From Dryobates pubescens (Eukaryota > Chordata > Aves > Piciformes > Picidae), in the NCBI RefSeq assembly GCF_014839835.1, contig NC_071612.1, forward strand, positions 16,570,001 through 16,634,000: a DNA stretch of 64,000 nucleotides, written 5' to 3'. A program made the position numbers and the translations under genes. Below the pieces are notes generated by a model that was not told where the DNA came from, searched no databases, and worked only from the letters and a program-made list of their open reading frames with translations. Positions 13,740-25,500 of the stretch are shown one piece after another. Position 1 is the first letter of the stretch, and every line of letters begins with the position of its first letter.

Positions 13740-14392
13740 GGAAAGTAAGTGGGATTCATGTTTGTTGGTGTTGCGTATTACTGCTGAACTAATTCCAGAC
13801 ACTAAACTCTTCAGCTGTCCCTCAACAGGTGTAAAGCAGTTTCACTAACTTCATACTTCTGCAAAACCATGTCACAACTATTTAGAGAGCCTGAAAACCT
13901 TGAATATTACAACTATACCAGTCTTAAGGACTGAGAGTTGTGATCCCAACTTAACTCTTCTATCTATATCTTCTACCACCACAAACTATCCTTCCAAAAT
14001 GACATTCAATGCCTTTGTCAGTCTGTGGAACTGTAACCTTCCAGTGCTATAAGCCCATGTGTAAACTTTGAGCATAAGCACTGAAAGACAAATCCCAGAA
14101 CTGAATATTAAGATATTCAAATTTCTTCACCCCTCACCTCTAAACTAGTTGACCAATTATAGTATAATTTCAATCTCTTTTATCTAAAAATTAAAGTTAA
14201 AAGAAGTGACTACACACACTTTGCAAGGGAAATAAAAAAGCTGAGGTTGAATTGGTTCTTTCATCCACAAATCCCACCAGATCATTAGCTTTTAAGTAAT
14301 ACTGGTTTTAAATACATATATATATAACTTCCCCAATTAACTTAAGCTTAAAAGGTTGACAGAAATAAAAATGAAATTTAAAAACACTTTAC

Positions 14393-14564
14393 CTTTCGAA
14401 AATAATGTCGATGAGGTACATTAGCAACTGATTTGGCAACCAAAGGGTTCCCATGCAGGTCAGTCTTGACGGTGCAATCAGGTTTAACAACCTGGGGCTA
14501 ATCTTACAAACTTTATTCACCTGAGGCCCCGTGTTAGGTGAGGGGTCCTTCAAGGAGCCTCTTC
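14393..14564 (-). other. Candidate minus-strand exon, unidentified
   Basis: On the minus strand a segment bounded by an acceptor-like TTTGCAG (just above 14564) and a strong donor AAG|GTAAAG (just below 14393) is open in one frame across all 172 bases. The frame carries stretches such as PNTGPQVNKV and LNLIAPSRLT that I do not recognise. It lies about 0.7 kb from the CCDC110 start and points away from it, as an exon of a head-to-head antisense or long non-coding transcript would. It could equally be chance. Confidence 0.25.
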
Positions 14565-14849
14565 CTGCAAATACGAGTTACTCATAGCAAACGTCTGACT
14601 TTTAAGCACAGAAAACTGCTAACAAGGACTATACATAGAATTTACATACATACATAGAATAGATACATGTTCATACATGTTCATAGATGTTTTAGGAGCT
14701 CCAAATACCTCAGCAGGGAAATAGTTTTCTCTTTCCTTCCCCCCCGCCCCCGCCACTGGATGAAACTACAGTAATGCAACCTGTCTGAATTTCAGCAATA
14801 TACGGTAGAGCAATACTTTTGCAATGTAAACGACAAAATTAGGTACCAC

Positions 14850-15340
14850 CGATGCAGCTGCGCTGAAGAGCGAGCCCACCCGGAGTGACAGCGCACGGCG
14901 CTGCGTGCAATCCAAAGCTTTAAAAAGTACCAAAACCCCACCGGCAACATCAGAGAAAGAAGAAAGGAAGAAGGTGAAGCCCGGCTCCACCCAGGGCCGA
15001 TTCTGGGCAGGCAGCTGGGTCCAGGCATTCAGCTACGGGCGGCGTGCCGAAGGGGCTGCGGCTAGCGCAGGGACAGCAGGGCCACAGAGCGCCCCGGAGT
15101 GCTCGTTGCCCGACCGCCTGCTGCCGAGTGGCTGCCTGGGGGCCTGTCCGTACAGTCGGTGGGGATAACGTGGCAGGCAGCGCCTCCGACTGTGAGGTCA
15201 TAGTACTGCCAGGACACGGGCAGCAGACCTGCCCTGCCTCGGCAGCGCGCAGAGCTGAACCTCTGCAGCTCCCCGGGATGGCGTCTTCGAAGCAGCCTCC
15301 TACGCTGGAGCAGGCATCAGTTCAAGTAAGCTGGTTTGAT
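14850..15340. promoter_or_regulatory. CpG-rich promoter region of CCDC110
   Basis: GC- and CpG-rich against AT-rich surroundings, ending at the first coding exon of the short CCDC110 gene. Several C-rich runs (for example 14739-14758) flank it. The position fits a housekeeping-type promoter that could fire in both directions. Confidence 0.6.
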
Positions 15341-18321
15341 GCTGAGTAGGGACAGGCGGTGGTTGGCGCGCCGTCCCTGGAGGGGTTTAAGACCAGGCTG
15401 GACGAGGATCTGGCCAGCCTGATCTAGTGTGGGGTGTCCCTGCCCATGGCAGGGGGGTTGGAACTAGATGATCCTTGTGGTCCCTTCCAACCCTGACTGA
15501 TACTATGATAATATGATAATAAGTCTTAGCGGGCAGCATTCCCCCTCCACTTATTTCAATATATGTTCAAGGCACTCCCCGTTGTCAATAGAAGCTGGGG
15601 GGTGAAGGGAATTGATAGTAGCCCTGCAGAGAAGGATGCGTGGGAACTTGTAGATGTAAGGCTGAACATGAGCCAGCAATGCACAACTGATGCCCAGAAT
15701 AATATTCATTGTCCTGGGCTGCATCAAAAGAAGCAGAGCCAGCAAGTAGAGGGAGGTGATTCTGACCCTCCGCTCTACCCTAATGAGACCCCACATGGAG
15801 CAGTACTGTCTCAACTCTGGAGTCCTCAGCACACCAAGGACATGAAGATGTTGGATCAGGTCCAGAAGAGGCCACAAAAATGATCAGAGGGCTGGAGCAT
15901 CACCTCTCTAGGCTGAGAGAGTTGAGATTGTTCAGCTTGGATAAGGTTTCAGGGAGACCTTATCATGGCCCCCTTTAAAAGGGGCATGTAAGAAGGATGG
16001 GGACAAATGTTTTGCAGGGCCTGTTGCAATAGGACAATGAGTAATGGGTTTAAACTAAAAAGAGAGGAGATATAGACCACATATAAGGAATAAATTTTTA
16101 TAGTGAGGGTGATGAAACAGTGGAACAGGTTGCACAGAGAGGTTGCACAGAAGCCCCATCCCTAAAAATATTCAAGGTCAGGTTGGATTGGGCTCTGAGC
16201 CACCTAATCTAAAGATGTCCCTGCTCACTGCAGCTAGGTTGGTATAGATTACCTTTAAAAATCCCTTCCAATCCAAACTGTTCTGTGGGTATGGGTATGC
16301 TCAGTGCTAAAACACCACTGGCTGGCAAATCTGCCTTCACCAGACCTCAGCAGAGCAGCAAGAGCAGCTCAGAATGGCTTCTGATTACAGGGCCTTACTC
16401 CAGGGACTGCTCAGGCAAAATGTTAGTTCTTGCTATTCACAGATGTCACTGATTCAAAGCTCAGCACAGGTCAAGTGGTTACTGCATACACAAAGACACT
16501 GTGATTGTTTGACTGTTTCCTTCTAAATGTATGCAGGGCTAGGACTGTACCACAAGGAAATGTCACTCTTTACTGATGTTTTAAAGTAGGAAGTCAGACT
16601 TGCTGAAGTATTCTGAAATGGACAGCACTGACTTGCAAACTACATTTCCCATACTAACAAAGTATGGCTTTGGTTTTAATATCAGAGTAGTTGGCTAACA
16701 CAAGTATATTGTGAACAGCACTCTTCTGCTTGCCTCTTTTTTTCTGTTTTGAAGAATTTTCTTCCAAAGCAGAACACATGCTCATTCCTTTAGCTGAGAT
16801 ATTCACTGAGCTTCACCATTCCTGTGACCTTAAGAATCATTCACTTGGAGAAAAAATCCTTTGATCTATGTAAAGAATCTGCACTGTTTAAAAGCACTTC
16901 TACATCATTGCAACTTAGCCAATATTACTTGTGTTAATGCAGAATACAAGGGTTTCCCTCTACTAGTCCAACTTCCTTCTGTTTTCCAACCAGTACACCA
17001 CAGTCAAACCCAGAAAGATTATTTTTGAAACTGGAATATGAATTCTAACAGAAGCACATTTGATCTCACTGCAAAGACAAATATTGAAGGTAATGACAGT
17101 TGTGACAGTGCTTTCTGAAGCATGAGCAACTCTCTTCGAGGAGCTGTGCCTAAATCCTTCTAATACTACAAATACGTTTCTAAATGGTAAATGAGTGGTG
17201 AAAGAAGCATTTGATGAACAGCTGGATGAAAACAGTCTTGGGACTGGAAAAGAAACATAATTTCAACTACAAAAATATCCTAACTCATCTCAAACAAAAC
17301 CAGCCAAAACAAACCAAACTACAACCCTGCCTACTAACATTCTGATCTGCTTTATACATTTCAGATTCTTCAGGAACCCCTGGAATCACTTCAGACATTT
17401 CGGCAACAGACACTGGATAATATTAATATGGTAAAAGTAGAACACAGATGCTCCTAAAATAGAAAAGCCTCCTGCAGCATTTTTTAATACTACCATAAGT
17501 GTTTCACATAAGATCTGTTCTTGACTATTGCATACATTAAGTATACTATTCATCATCTGTCCATCGTAAAATAGCTGATAAGATCATCACACTTGTAGGT
17601 TCTTGCTTTCTCTTAGCTACAGTATTCTTTGCGGGCTGATAAAAACTACTTTTAAAGCTCAGGAAAAGAGAGGGAAAACAAAACTGAGCTAGGAAAGAAG
17701 GCGGGGAGGGAAAGAGAAGGGAGCACTAGGTCTTTTTCTCCTTTCTATCACTGTAAATTCAAGGAAGCTCTGCTGTTTTCAGATTAGTTAATTCCACATT
17801 ATGTTACAGGTCAGCACAACCTCTTCCAGTGTTGCAAACTGCCACATTTCACAAAATGCAAAGCCACCTTTTCAGGAGCATTTTCCTTCCATTGTTTTAT
17901 CTGGTTCTTTATCTGAAAGCTAAATAGCTGATGCTGGAAGGACATTTACCTTTAGACTTTGTTGATTATAAACAATTCCACATGCCTATATGTCACTTCC
18001 ATCTGGTCAGAGCTTCCTAAGGGAGGATTTCTCTAGCAGTAGAATATTTTTTTGACAACAAAGTGTAGTTTTTATGTAAACAATCTCAATCTTTTTCAGG
18101 TACAGTCTAAAATCCAGGAGATACCGAAAGTAGAAGATGTGATGACTTCTGCTATGTGTGAAAGTGAGGGCCTCAATGCAATCCTAGAGTTTTTCCAAAC
18201 GGAGTGCTTCAGGTTAAGAGAAATAAATACAAAGCTTCAGAAAGAAATAGCCGAGCTTACCAAAGGAGACAGTTCCCCAGAGCAAAACCATGAACAACCT
18301 GAGAGTGAAAAGAACAAATAA
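15278..18321 (+). CDS. CCDC110: Short CCDC110-like protein, 111 residues
   Basis: Three phase-0 exons: 15278-15325, 17365-17430 and 18100-18321 (stop TAA). The start ATG has a strong context (G at -3, G at +4). Exon 2 gives ILQEPLESLQTFRQQTLDNI and runs into NMVQSKIQEI, which lines up with my recollection of human CCDC110, [20 protein letters not shown] then SMVQSEISEI. Gene position (between PDLIM3 and CFAP96) and strand relative to both also fit. Human CCDC110 is a coiled-coil protein of about 830 residues; here a short helical segment (ECFRLREINTKLQKEIAEL) and an acidic, polar tail follow, then a stop and a nearby poly(A) signal. So the long coiled-coil body is absent. Function is unknown. 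The alternative is an unannotated further exon downstream, but none is recognisable. Confidence 0.7.
15370..15520 (+). repeat. CR1 LINE 3' end, CCDC110 intron 1
   Basis: GAGGGGTTTAAGACCAGGCT, GTGTCCCTGCCCATGGCAGG and GGTCCCTTCCAACCCTGACT, with a short TATGATAATATGATAAT tail. A fairly young-looking, 5'-truncated copy. Confidence 0.9.
15560..16290 (+). repeat. CR1 LINE fragment with 3' coding part, CCDC110 intron 1
   Basis: Second plus-strand CR1 directly after the first. The reverse-transcriptase C-terminal region is recognisable as DNA (counterparts of NMSQQC, the 'ggagggtgattctgcccct' stretch and GCTGGAGCATCACCTCTC), followed by GTGAGGGTGATGAAACAGTG and the 3' end. Internal gaps and stops show it is old and broken. 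Confidence 0.8.
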
Positions 18322-18434
18322 TAAAAAAAGAGAAACAGCTGCAAAATCTGGGCTGGCAACTCAGCCAAAAAACTTAACCTTGAAATTACTCTGCAGGAAA
18401 TTCACCTGACAATCTACAACAGTGTATTGTTTCA

Positions 18435-18440
18435 AATAAA
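18435..18440 (+). terminator. CCDC110 polyadenylation signal
   Basis: AATAAA 114 bases after the stop of the short CCDC110 gene, followed by a TTTTTTGTTTGTG-like T/GT-rich element. This supports a real transcript end at this point. Confidence 0.65.
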
Positions 18441-19128
18441 TTGTATTAAACCTTTTTTGTTTGTGAAACATTTGCAGTTCTAATGCCCAGTCATTTTCAA
18501 GTTGTTATGTTCTTTAAAAAGCTGCCTGCTTTTTTGATACGTGGATGAATTTCACAGATTCACAAAAGCAGATCTTTACAGACCTTTAGTAGAAATATAT
18601 TTAATGAAACTGTGACAGTTTACAGGAGATAGAATTCTGATCCTAAGATTTCAGAGTCAGAAGGGAATCTTAAGGACCTTTTAGATGAACAGCCTAGTAC
18701 ATGCCCCATTTCACTAGTAGTTTCTGCAAGAAGTCCTACATTACATTTAGTCCGTGTTTACATATGTTTTACATGACATCTGGTCTGTGTTTAATCAGTA
18801 CCAGGTACCCTTTATCTTTTCTTACTAGATACAGACTTAAAAGGCTGATAGTTAAAACACGAGTTTTAACATTTTCAGTGTAAACATATACAGAGAACAT
18901 GGTCATAGCTATGAAAGGCACAAAAATTATACTCTTGTGTATAATCCTTGCACAAATACTTTGATCTTCAAAGCCATGGGACCATGGGGAGAAAATGTTT
19001 CTAGAAAATACAGCATATAATATTGTGAAGTTGAAGCTGCCTTTATACAGTATCTTCACAACACGTAGAACTATTTTTTCAGGTACTCACTTCTTAATAA
19101 AGAAGAAAGAAATTCTGTTGTAGGTTAT

Positions 19129-19610
19129 TGTGATGGGTTGAAGTTTACCCCCCAGCATTATCTTTGCCAGACCAACTCAGAAGCAAATGAAGCTGTATTT
19201 ACAAGCAAAATCTACACTCTACAATGGAATGCAATGAATATGTACAAAATATACAGTATTTACAATATTAAACCAATATTTACAATTAGCAAACATCAGA
19301 GACCAGGGTAGTCATTCCACTACCCCACAATGTGTTCCAAGAGAGAAAGAGGAGTGGAGAGAAAAAGCAGTGGGTTAGACTTAGCCAAGGCCAGCCAAAG
19401 CACGTTTTCTTTCCCAAGCAAAGAAAAACAGCCAAGATCAGAAGAGAATTGTTATGGTGCAGCTCATCTTATTCTAGGTATTTATCCAATGAATTTGTTT
19501 AGAATAATCTTTTGTTTTCCTTTTCACACCCAATAGTGATTTGTTTCTATGTTTCTACTTTTCTGCTCAAAATCTGTAACTACATTTTAAAGGCATAGCC
19601 TAAAACCACC
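19129..19610 (+). mobile_element. Solo LTR of an avian endogenous retrovirus (fossil)
   Basis: Begins TGTGATGGGTTGAAGTTTAC and continues with CTTTGCCAGACCAACTCAGA, TGTATTTACAAGC and TATGTACAAAATATACAGTA, ending near GCCTAAAACCACC. This pattern recalls a common bird LTR family. There are no internal genes beside it, so it is a lone, decayed LTR. Family assignment is by memory only. Confidence 0.5.
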
Positions 19611-20104
19611 CCGATCCATGGCTGCTAATATTATCTATCTAATCAAAATTCTTGTATGGATAATTTTAAAAGACTGTTGGGTCCCTATTGATCCAAGGTA
19701 AGGGGTTTCATGCTCCAATGCATGCTGGAAGACCTGACCAACACTTCCTGGTTTTATTTTACTATCATTGATGCCAGGACAGGTGACATCTGGTCTGTTT
19801 TTTCTCTCAAAAACTATTACCCTGTGGACAGCAGTTAGGCTACCATTTCATTAATATTCTACAATGGTGTGATAAATCTTTAAGAAAAATATTAAAGACA
19901 TTTTGTCTCCCTGTAACAATTTGGATACCTAAATGCTGAGTGATTTCTTCATTTTTATAATGCATTATGTTTGATTTACATGAATAAATTTTTTGGACCA
20001 CACAGAAAAACCTGACAAAAATTATTAAAGTGAAACTATTCAGACAGTTTACATTTAGGATAAGAATTCCACCTGAGAAGCAGTTAGTTTGCAAGATACC
20101 TGAT

Positions 20105-20350
20105 TTGTTAGAATCGTAGAATTCTTTCAGTTGGAAGAGACCTCTTGAGTTCAACCACTGACCTAAGACCACCACTGCCATTAAACCCATGTCCTGAAGT
20201 GCCATGTCTACACATTTCTTGAACACCTCCAGGGATGGCGACTCCACCACCTCCCTTGGCAACCTGTTCCAACACCTGAACACTTTCTAAAGAAATGTTT
20301 GCTAATTTCCAAATCTAAACCTCCCCTGGTGCAACTTGAGGCCATTTTTT
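20105..20350 (-). repeat. CR1 LINE 3' end
   Basis: Reverse-strand copy; translated it gives [19 protein letters not shown], the hallmark CR1 ORF2 C-terminus, followed by the usual 3' non-coding end. Confidence 0.9.
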
Positions 20351-22527
20351 CCAGGTCACTGATGAAGATGCTGAACAAGACTCAACCAAGTCTTGACTAT
20401 TGGGGAACAAAACATGCTTTCCACCTTGAAAAATCATAGTTCAAACCTGAATTAAAATTAATTAAGTTTGAGTTTTTCCAATACATAACACTTCACAGCA
20501 GAGCTTTTTTCTCTGCTCCACAGACACAACTGTTGCTGTGTAAACACAGATTGCTGCTCTTTTAACCTAGATTTGTAGAGACCATTACTAGCCAAACAGC
20601 AGCTACATGCATTCTCTAATCTTCCTCCACAGTGAATTAAGCCACTCTTGGAGAACAGGGTATCACTTGTGGTTGTCAGAAAAGTGGGGAAGAACAGTAA
20701 ATAGATGCTACTAAATAGAGATGATGTCTTAACAGCCTGTTTGTGGTCCAGTTTTGAACAATGCTTGATGTTAGTCATTTTGAGAAGATCATGGAAACTA
20801 AAAGTTTTATGTTTATAAGACAGTTCTTACACAAGTTTATACTTGAAATGAAGTTCAAGTTATGATTCTACTGGAGGGAAACAATGACCTTAGCTCATTG
20901 TGGGCCACACATGACAAACTTGGTAATACATTGACTGGTAGATGCACTTTCCTCAACGGCAATATCCAGTCAATTTGCAACCCAAACTACTCATTAGAAA
21001 GTATGTTTTCTAAAAGTACTTTTTTTTTTTTTAAATCAAGTTAAATAAGGTGAAATTTGTATAAAATTTCCATATAAAAATAAGGTGAAAATTTATATAA
21101 AAACACAACCTTGAAATTAGTAAAAAACTGATCTTAAATTATTTATTCTAGTTTCCTATTTAGAAGCAAAAGATTGTATTCTTGATAATTAAACAGAATA
21201 AATGATAATAACTTAAATTAAACAGAATAAATAAATAAACCCTTTATATCTGAATGTCACTTTTCATATTTTTATTTGCTTTAACAGGTTAGAGTCTAAA
21301 GAGTGTACCTTTCATTTCACCTTTTGTACCTAGTAAGATGTCAGCCGTATAGTCTTGTAGTTTTTTGCATTTAATGATCTGTAATGTAAATGGAGAGAAA
21401 CTTATTAGAATCTTGTAGATTATCACTTTACAAATTACAACAGTTTTTGTAAAAAAGAAGAACTGTGATAACCCAGTCCTGCAACAGATTCATGGCTTAG
21501 ATCATCGTGAAGTTAAATTTATTTCACTAGAGCTCTGCATGAGAGCAAGAATCTACACCAGCAAATCCAGTTATAGGATTATGATCCAACTATCAGAAAA
21601 TAAGATTTCCACTGGAAAGCACCTAAAGAACTGTGATTAAATAGGGAAGCAGGTGATTTGAAAAATGTCTTACCACACTTCTTACAATCTGTCAGCTGTG
21701 AGCTTCACACTTAGAATAAATTCAGTTTACAGTCCTCGTTCTATTAAACTTAGGAATAATTAACCAAAAATATATAAATTCTTTAAAAGTCTTAGCAGGG
21801 AAATAGTAGGAGGAAATCTGAAACACTAGTTTCAATTTATCTCCAGAATTTCTCTTGGGTAAGTGAATTTTTTTGTCTTTACTTAATGAGTCCATCATAA
21901 CTGTATCTGTGAGCACATAGTGATACTTCACAATCAGTCCCCTCCTTTCAATTTTGAAACCTATTTCACACACAGGCTTTTTTTTTCTCCTATAAAAACA
22001 TTTTCTTTTGGAACATAAATTTTTATTCTGTTGACAAAACAATCATACAAAGAGTCACACTGATCAAAAAAGGCCACTCAGACCAATACACCATACTTTG
22101 TTCCTTTTACCTCTTTAAAAACACCCATGCATATATATAAAAGGTTGTACCTTCTTACATCAGTGTTGGCAGTTATCGTGCTTTCTGGTGCACCAAAAAA
22201 GTTACTTTCAGTTCTTTCTTGCTTTCCATTAGCAAAGGAAAGCAATGTAGAGTAACATTTAGTTCTGCCTTGTCAGTATCAGTAAAATTAACCATGCAAC
22301 TTCAAATAATCCCTGATTATGCAAATGCAGATACATGGTAAAATAAACAGAGCAGCAATGGGTGAATTAGGTAGGTGTACGTTTCAGATTTCACATACAA
22401 TATGCAAAAGATAAATCACAAACGTGAAGCAGATTCCTCTAATACAGCTTTTCAGTGTTAGTATGATTAATTCTTCTGCATGCTATCTTAGAAGCCTGCA
22501 TTTGAAAGTGATTTCTCTAACTCACTC

Positions 22528-25500
22528 TCAAAAGAACAGTCTTGATTTTCTGCTCGCACTACAACAGAGCCAAAACCAGAAAATAAATTTGGTTTAATAG
22601 AAAGGTTAGAGCTTAGTAAGATTAAAAGTAAAGAATTACGTGCTGATCTACCTACATATATACATTGTGTACTATAAATCTCTTCTGACACTGCACAGTG
22701 ACAGGTCTGTAGGAATCCAACTTGAGTGGCCTTGTTTCAAAAGCTTCAGTTTTAGATCACCTAACATTGTGTTTGCCAGCAGAGGGAGCCAATTTTATTC
22801 CATAAACATAAGGGAAACCCGATCTTGCTTGCAACAGGAACATTCCTGGTCTTTTCTTATCAAGTCAGAAAATAATAAATTTAAAACCCAGTATTTTCAT
22901 TTATATTTATATAACACTATTTGAAAGTTCTCTGTGATATGTATAGCCTTATAAACGAACCTGAGTTTACAGAAGAGTATAGGAATTAATTCTGAAGAGC
23001 CAAGCTCCTTACACATTTCTTATCCTTTTGTTAATAAATCATTCATTCATTTATTCAGTTATTTTAGACAGTAATAAACGTGCTAATGACTTCTGGTAGA
23101 CAGCAGACATGAAACACGACCTCAAAGGATCTTACCTTGTGACATTTAAAGTTACTATGCTTGTAACAGGTCTGCTTTTTGGTCCAGAAGAAGGATGAAA
23201 GACTTTTCCTTCTTTACCAGTTGTGACAGCCTTAGATTTTTTACTTACATAAGGCTCAGCAGAATAGCTTGGGTAAGGACCAAATGTGCCTCCTTTCATG
23301 CCCCCTGACTGGGGGAGGGAAAAAAAAAAGGAAAATAAAGGTTTCAAAATAGCAATCTACAATATAATTCAGTTAATGAAGATATGTTTATGCAAAAGCA
23401 AGTAATGCTGAATAGCAGACTGCAACATATTAAAAACAAACAAAAAAAATCAAACCCCAAATTTGCAGTGGAAACTTTTACTTTCCAAATTTGCAAAGGA
23501 ACATTTTAATCATTATTTTGATTAATTCATAAGTTTCAAACATTCTTTCATGAGCCTGAATTTGGAGGAAAGGATCTTAGAAGTATGACAGAAGTAACAA
23601 CAACAACTGATTACAATGAGCTACGTTGTGGAAAAAAGGGGAATTCCCATATCACTATTAGTTTTATCTCCATGCCCAGCACTGGTGTATGGATTGCTGT
23701 GTTCAAAAGGGCTTAAGCATTATCATCAACATGTTTTCTGACTGTCCTGGTTTCACTGGGACAGAATCATACCCAGCCCCTAGCTGGTCTACAGGCCATG
23801 GGCAGCTTTAAATAAGCCAGGGCTGCTGACCCAAGATGGCTCACAGGGGTATCCCACACCATAAAAGTAACACTCAGAACAAAGGGGGGGTGTTTGCTAA
23901 GGACCAGGGCTTCTCCTGGTCTTCCTTCCTTTCCTTGTTCTCCCTGTCCCTTGAGAGGCTCACTTGTCATTGTGCTCCTGTGGACTGCTTTACTGTTTAT
24001 TGTGACCACTGTACATTCACTGGCTAACACTGACAAATGGCTCTGAATACAGCACTGGGTTTTTCTGAAACATCATGTCCACGAGTACTAAAAGAGTGGC
24101 TAATTTTAGTTATAAAGGACAGAGACCTGACTAATTCTTTGCAATCCCCTGGTAAAGCTAAACCCCACAGTCTGCTGAAGTCACATTCCTGAAAAGCACA
24201 GCAGTAAGCAATTCTGCCAACAATAAAGCAATTATCCCATAAGAATCTAAACAGCAGAGAGGGAAGGTGTGCAGTAGCTTGGGAAGTACACATCAATTAA
24301 ATATATGGGCAGAGCATGTATGGTGTGAAGGATGGGGAGCCTAGAGCAGGATCACCAGCACTGTCAGCTAGATGAGGTGCTGACTTTTTAATAGCTAATG
24401 TTGAATAGATTTCCATTCTGAAAGATCTTGGCTGCCTTATCTATGAATCCAAACACCTCATACAATTTTTGCTGTCTCTTTATAGTTATACTTTCCTGGC
24501 TATCATCATCTTCCTCAGATGAATCAATGTCAGTGAAGTAATTCAAGGGTAAAGGACAACAAGAGGAAATAGTGATTAACAGAGCGCAGTATTAAATAGC
24601 TGACAATGGAACTCAAAAAGGGAGAGCTGAAAACTAACACAAGGGGTGTTACTGTATTAGGTATCTAGAGTGATTTAAGAGAGATATTTATGCATCTTGA
24701 AGTCCATTTCAAAATGGAATTAAGGTTTAACCTAAGGTGAACAGCATAAATTTAGTATCTCATCTCAAAAAAATAATCAAAATGAATCACTTTGTGGAAC
24801 AGAACATCCATTTTAAGAAATTATGACAGGAAGCAACTGGAACTAATGAACTATGTTCCCAGATATCCTTCAAACTAACTCCAGGTTTTATTTCTTATCC
24901 CCTTTTAAATCTTCCACATATATTTATTCTCATGCTTTTCCTCCTTTTCCTCCCAAGTGCTGATAAACTGCAAATTCTAACACACATTCCAAATTTTTGC
25001 CTGCAACTCCTGAGTTTATTCTGCAGCCTTTCCTTCAGCAGAAGGACTAACCTAAGTTCTTCTGCTCCTTCCAGCTCTCCTTCCCCATGAGGATTCTAGA
25101 AATTATAATTCAGATGTTTTTCTATGTAGGCTAGTAGACTCAAAAATCATACGAGTGACTGACTCATATAGGCCAAATTGGAGAGCATTTCATTTTGCTA
25201 CAGTAACCTTTGCCTTACTGTCATTTATTGGATAACCTCACAGTATCACAAAGGTTGGAAGAGACCTCAAAGATCATCAAGTCCAACCTGTCACCACAGA
25301 CTTCATGACTAGACCATGGCTCCAAGTGCCACATCCCGGCTCTTCCTAAACACCTCCAGGGATGGTGCCTCCACCACCTCCCTGGGCAGCCTATTCCAAT
25401 GACAAACAACTCTCTCAGTGAAGAACTTTCTCCTCACCTCGAGCCTAAGCCTCTCCTGGCACAGTTTGAGACTGTGTCCCCTTGTTCTGGTGCTGGTTGC

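Larger units (their letters stand above)
6800..14390. other. Intergenic interval PDLIM3-CCDC110, no gene recognised
   Basis: About 7.6 kb of AT-rich DNA. The short open frames have no domain, no conserved-looking composition and no supporting splice sites. It holds a strong hairpin (7137-7164), two CR1 scraps (10028-10078 and 13095-13285), a 27-base tandem duplication (10595-10647) and a perfect palindrome (13718-13739). Unspliced 3' UTR of PDLIM3 could extend into its start. Confidence 0.6.
18441..22527. other. Intergenic interval CCDC110-CFAP96
   Basis: AT-rich, no gene recognised. It holds an LTR-like fossil (19129-19610), a CR1 end (20105-20350) and AT-rich near-repeats around 21044-21105 and 21190-21240. 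A reverse-strand AATAAA (plus-strand TTTATT at 22022-22027) could end CFAP96 transcripts about 0.5 kb after its putative stop. Confidence 0.55.

Noticed and set aside
15551-15883. Overlapping frames of about 106 codons on both strands
   Set aside because: Decayed CR1 sequence in CCDC110 intron 1.
18640-18730. Stretch vaguely like a repeat end (CAGAGTCAGAAGGGAATCTT)
   Set aside because: Similarity to CR1 or other bird repeats too weak to call by eye.
20458-20778. 106-codon minus-strand frame
   Set aside because: No domain, no neighbouring exon signals, in AT-rich intergenic DNA.
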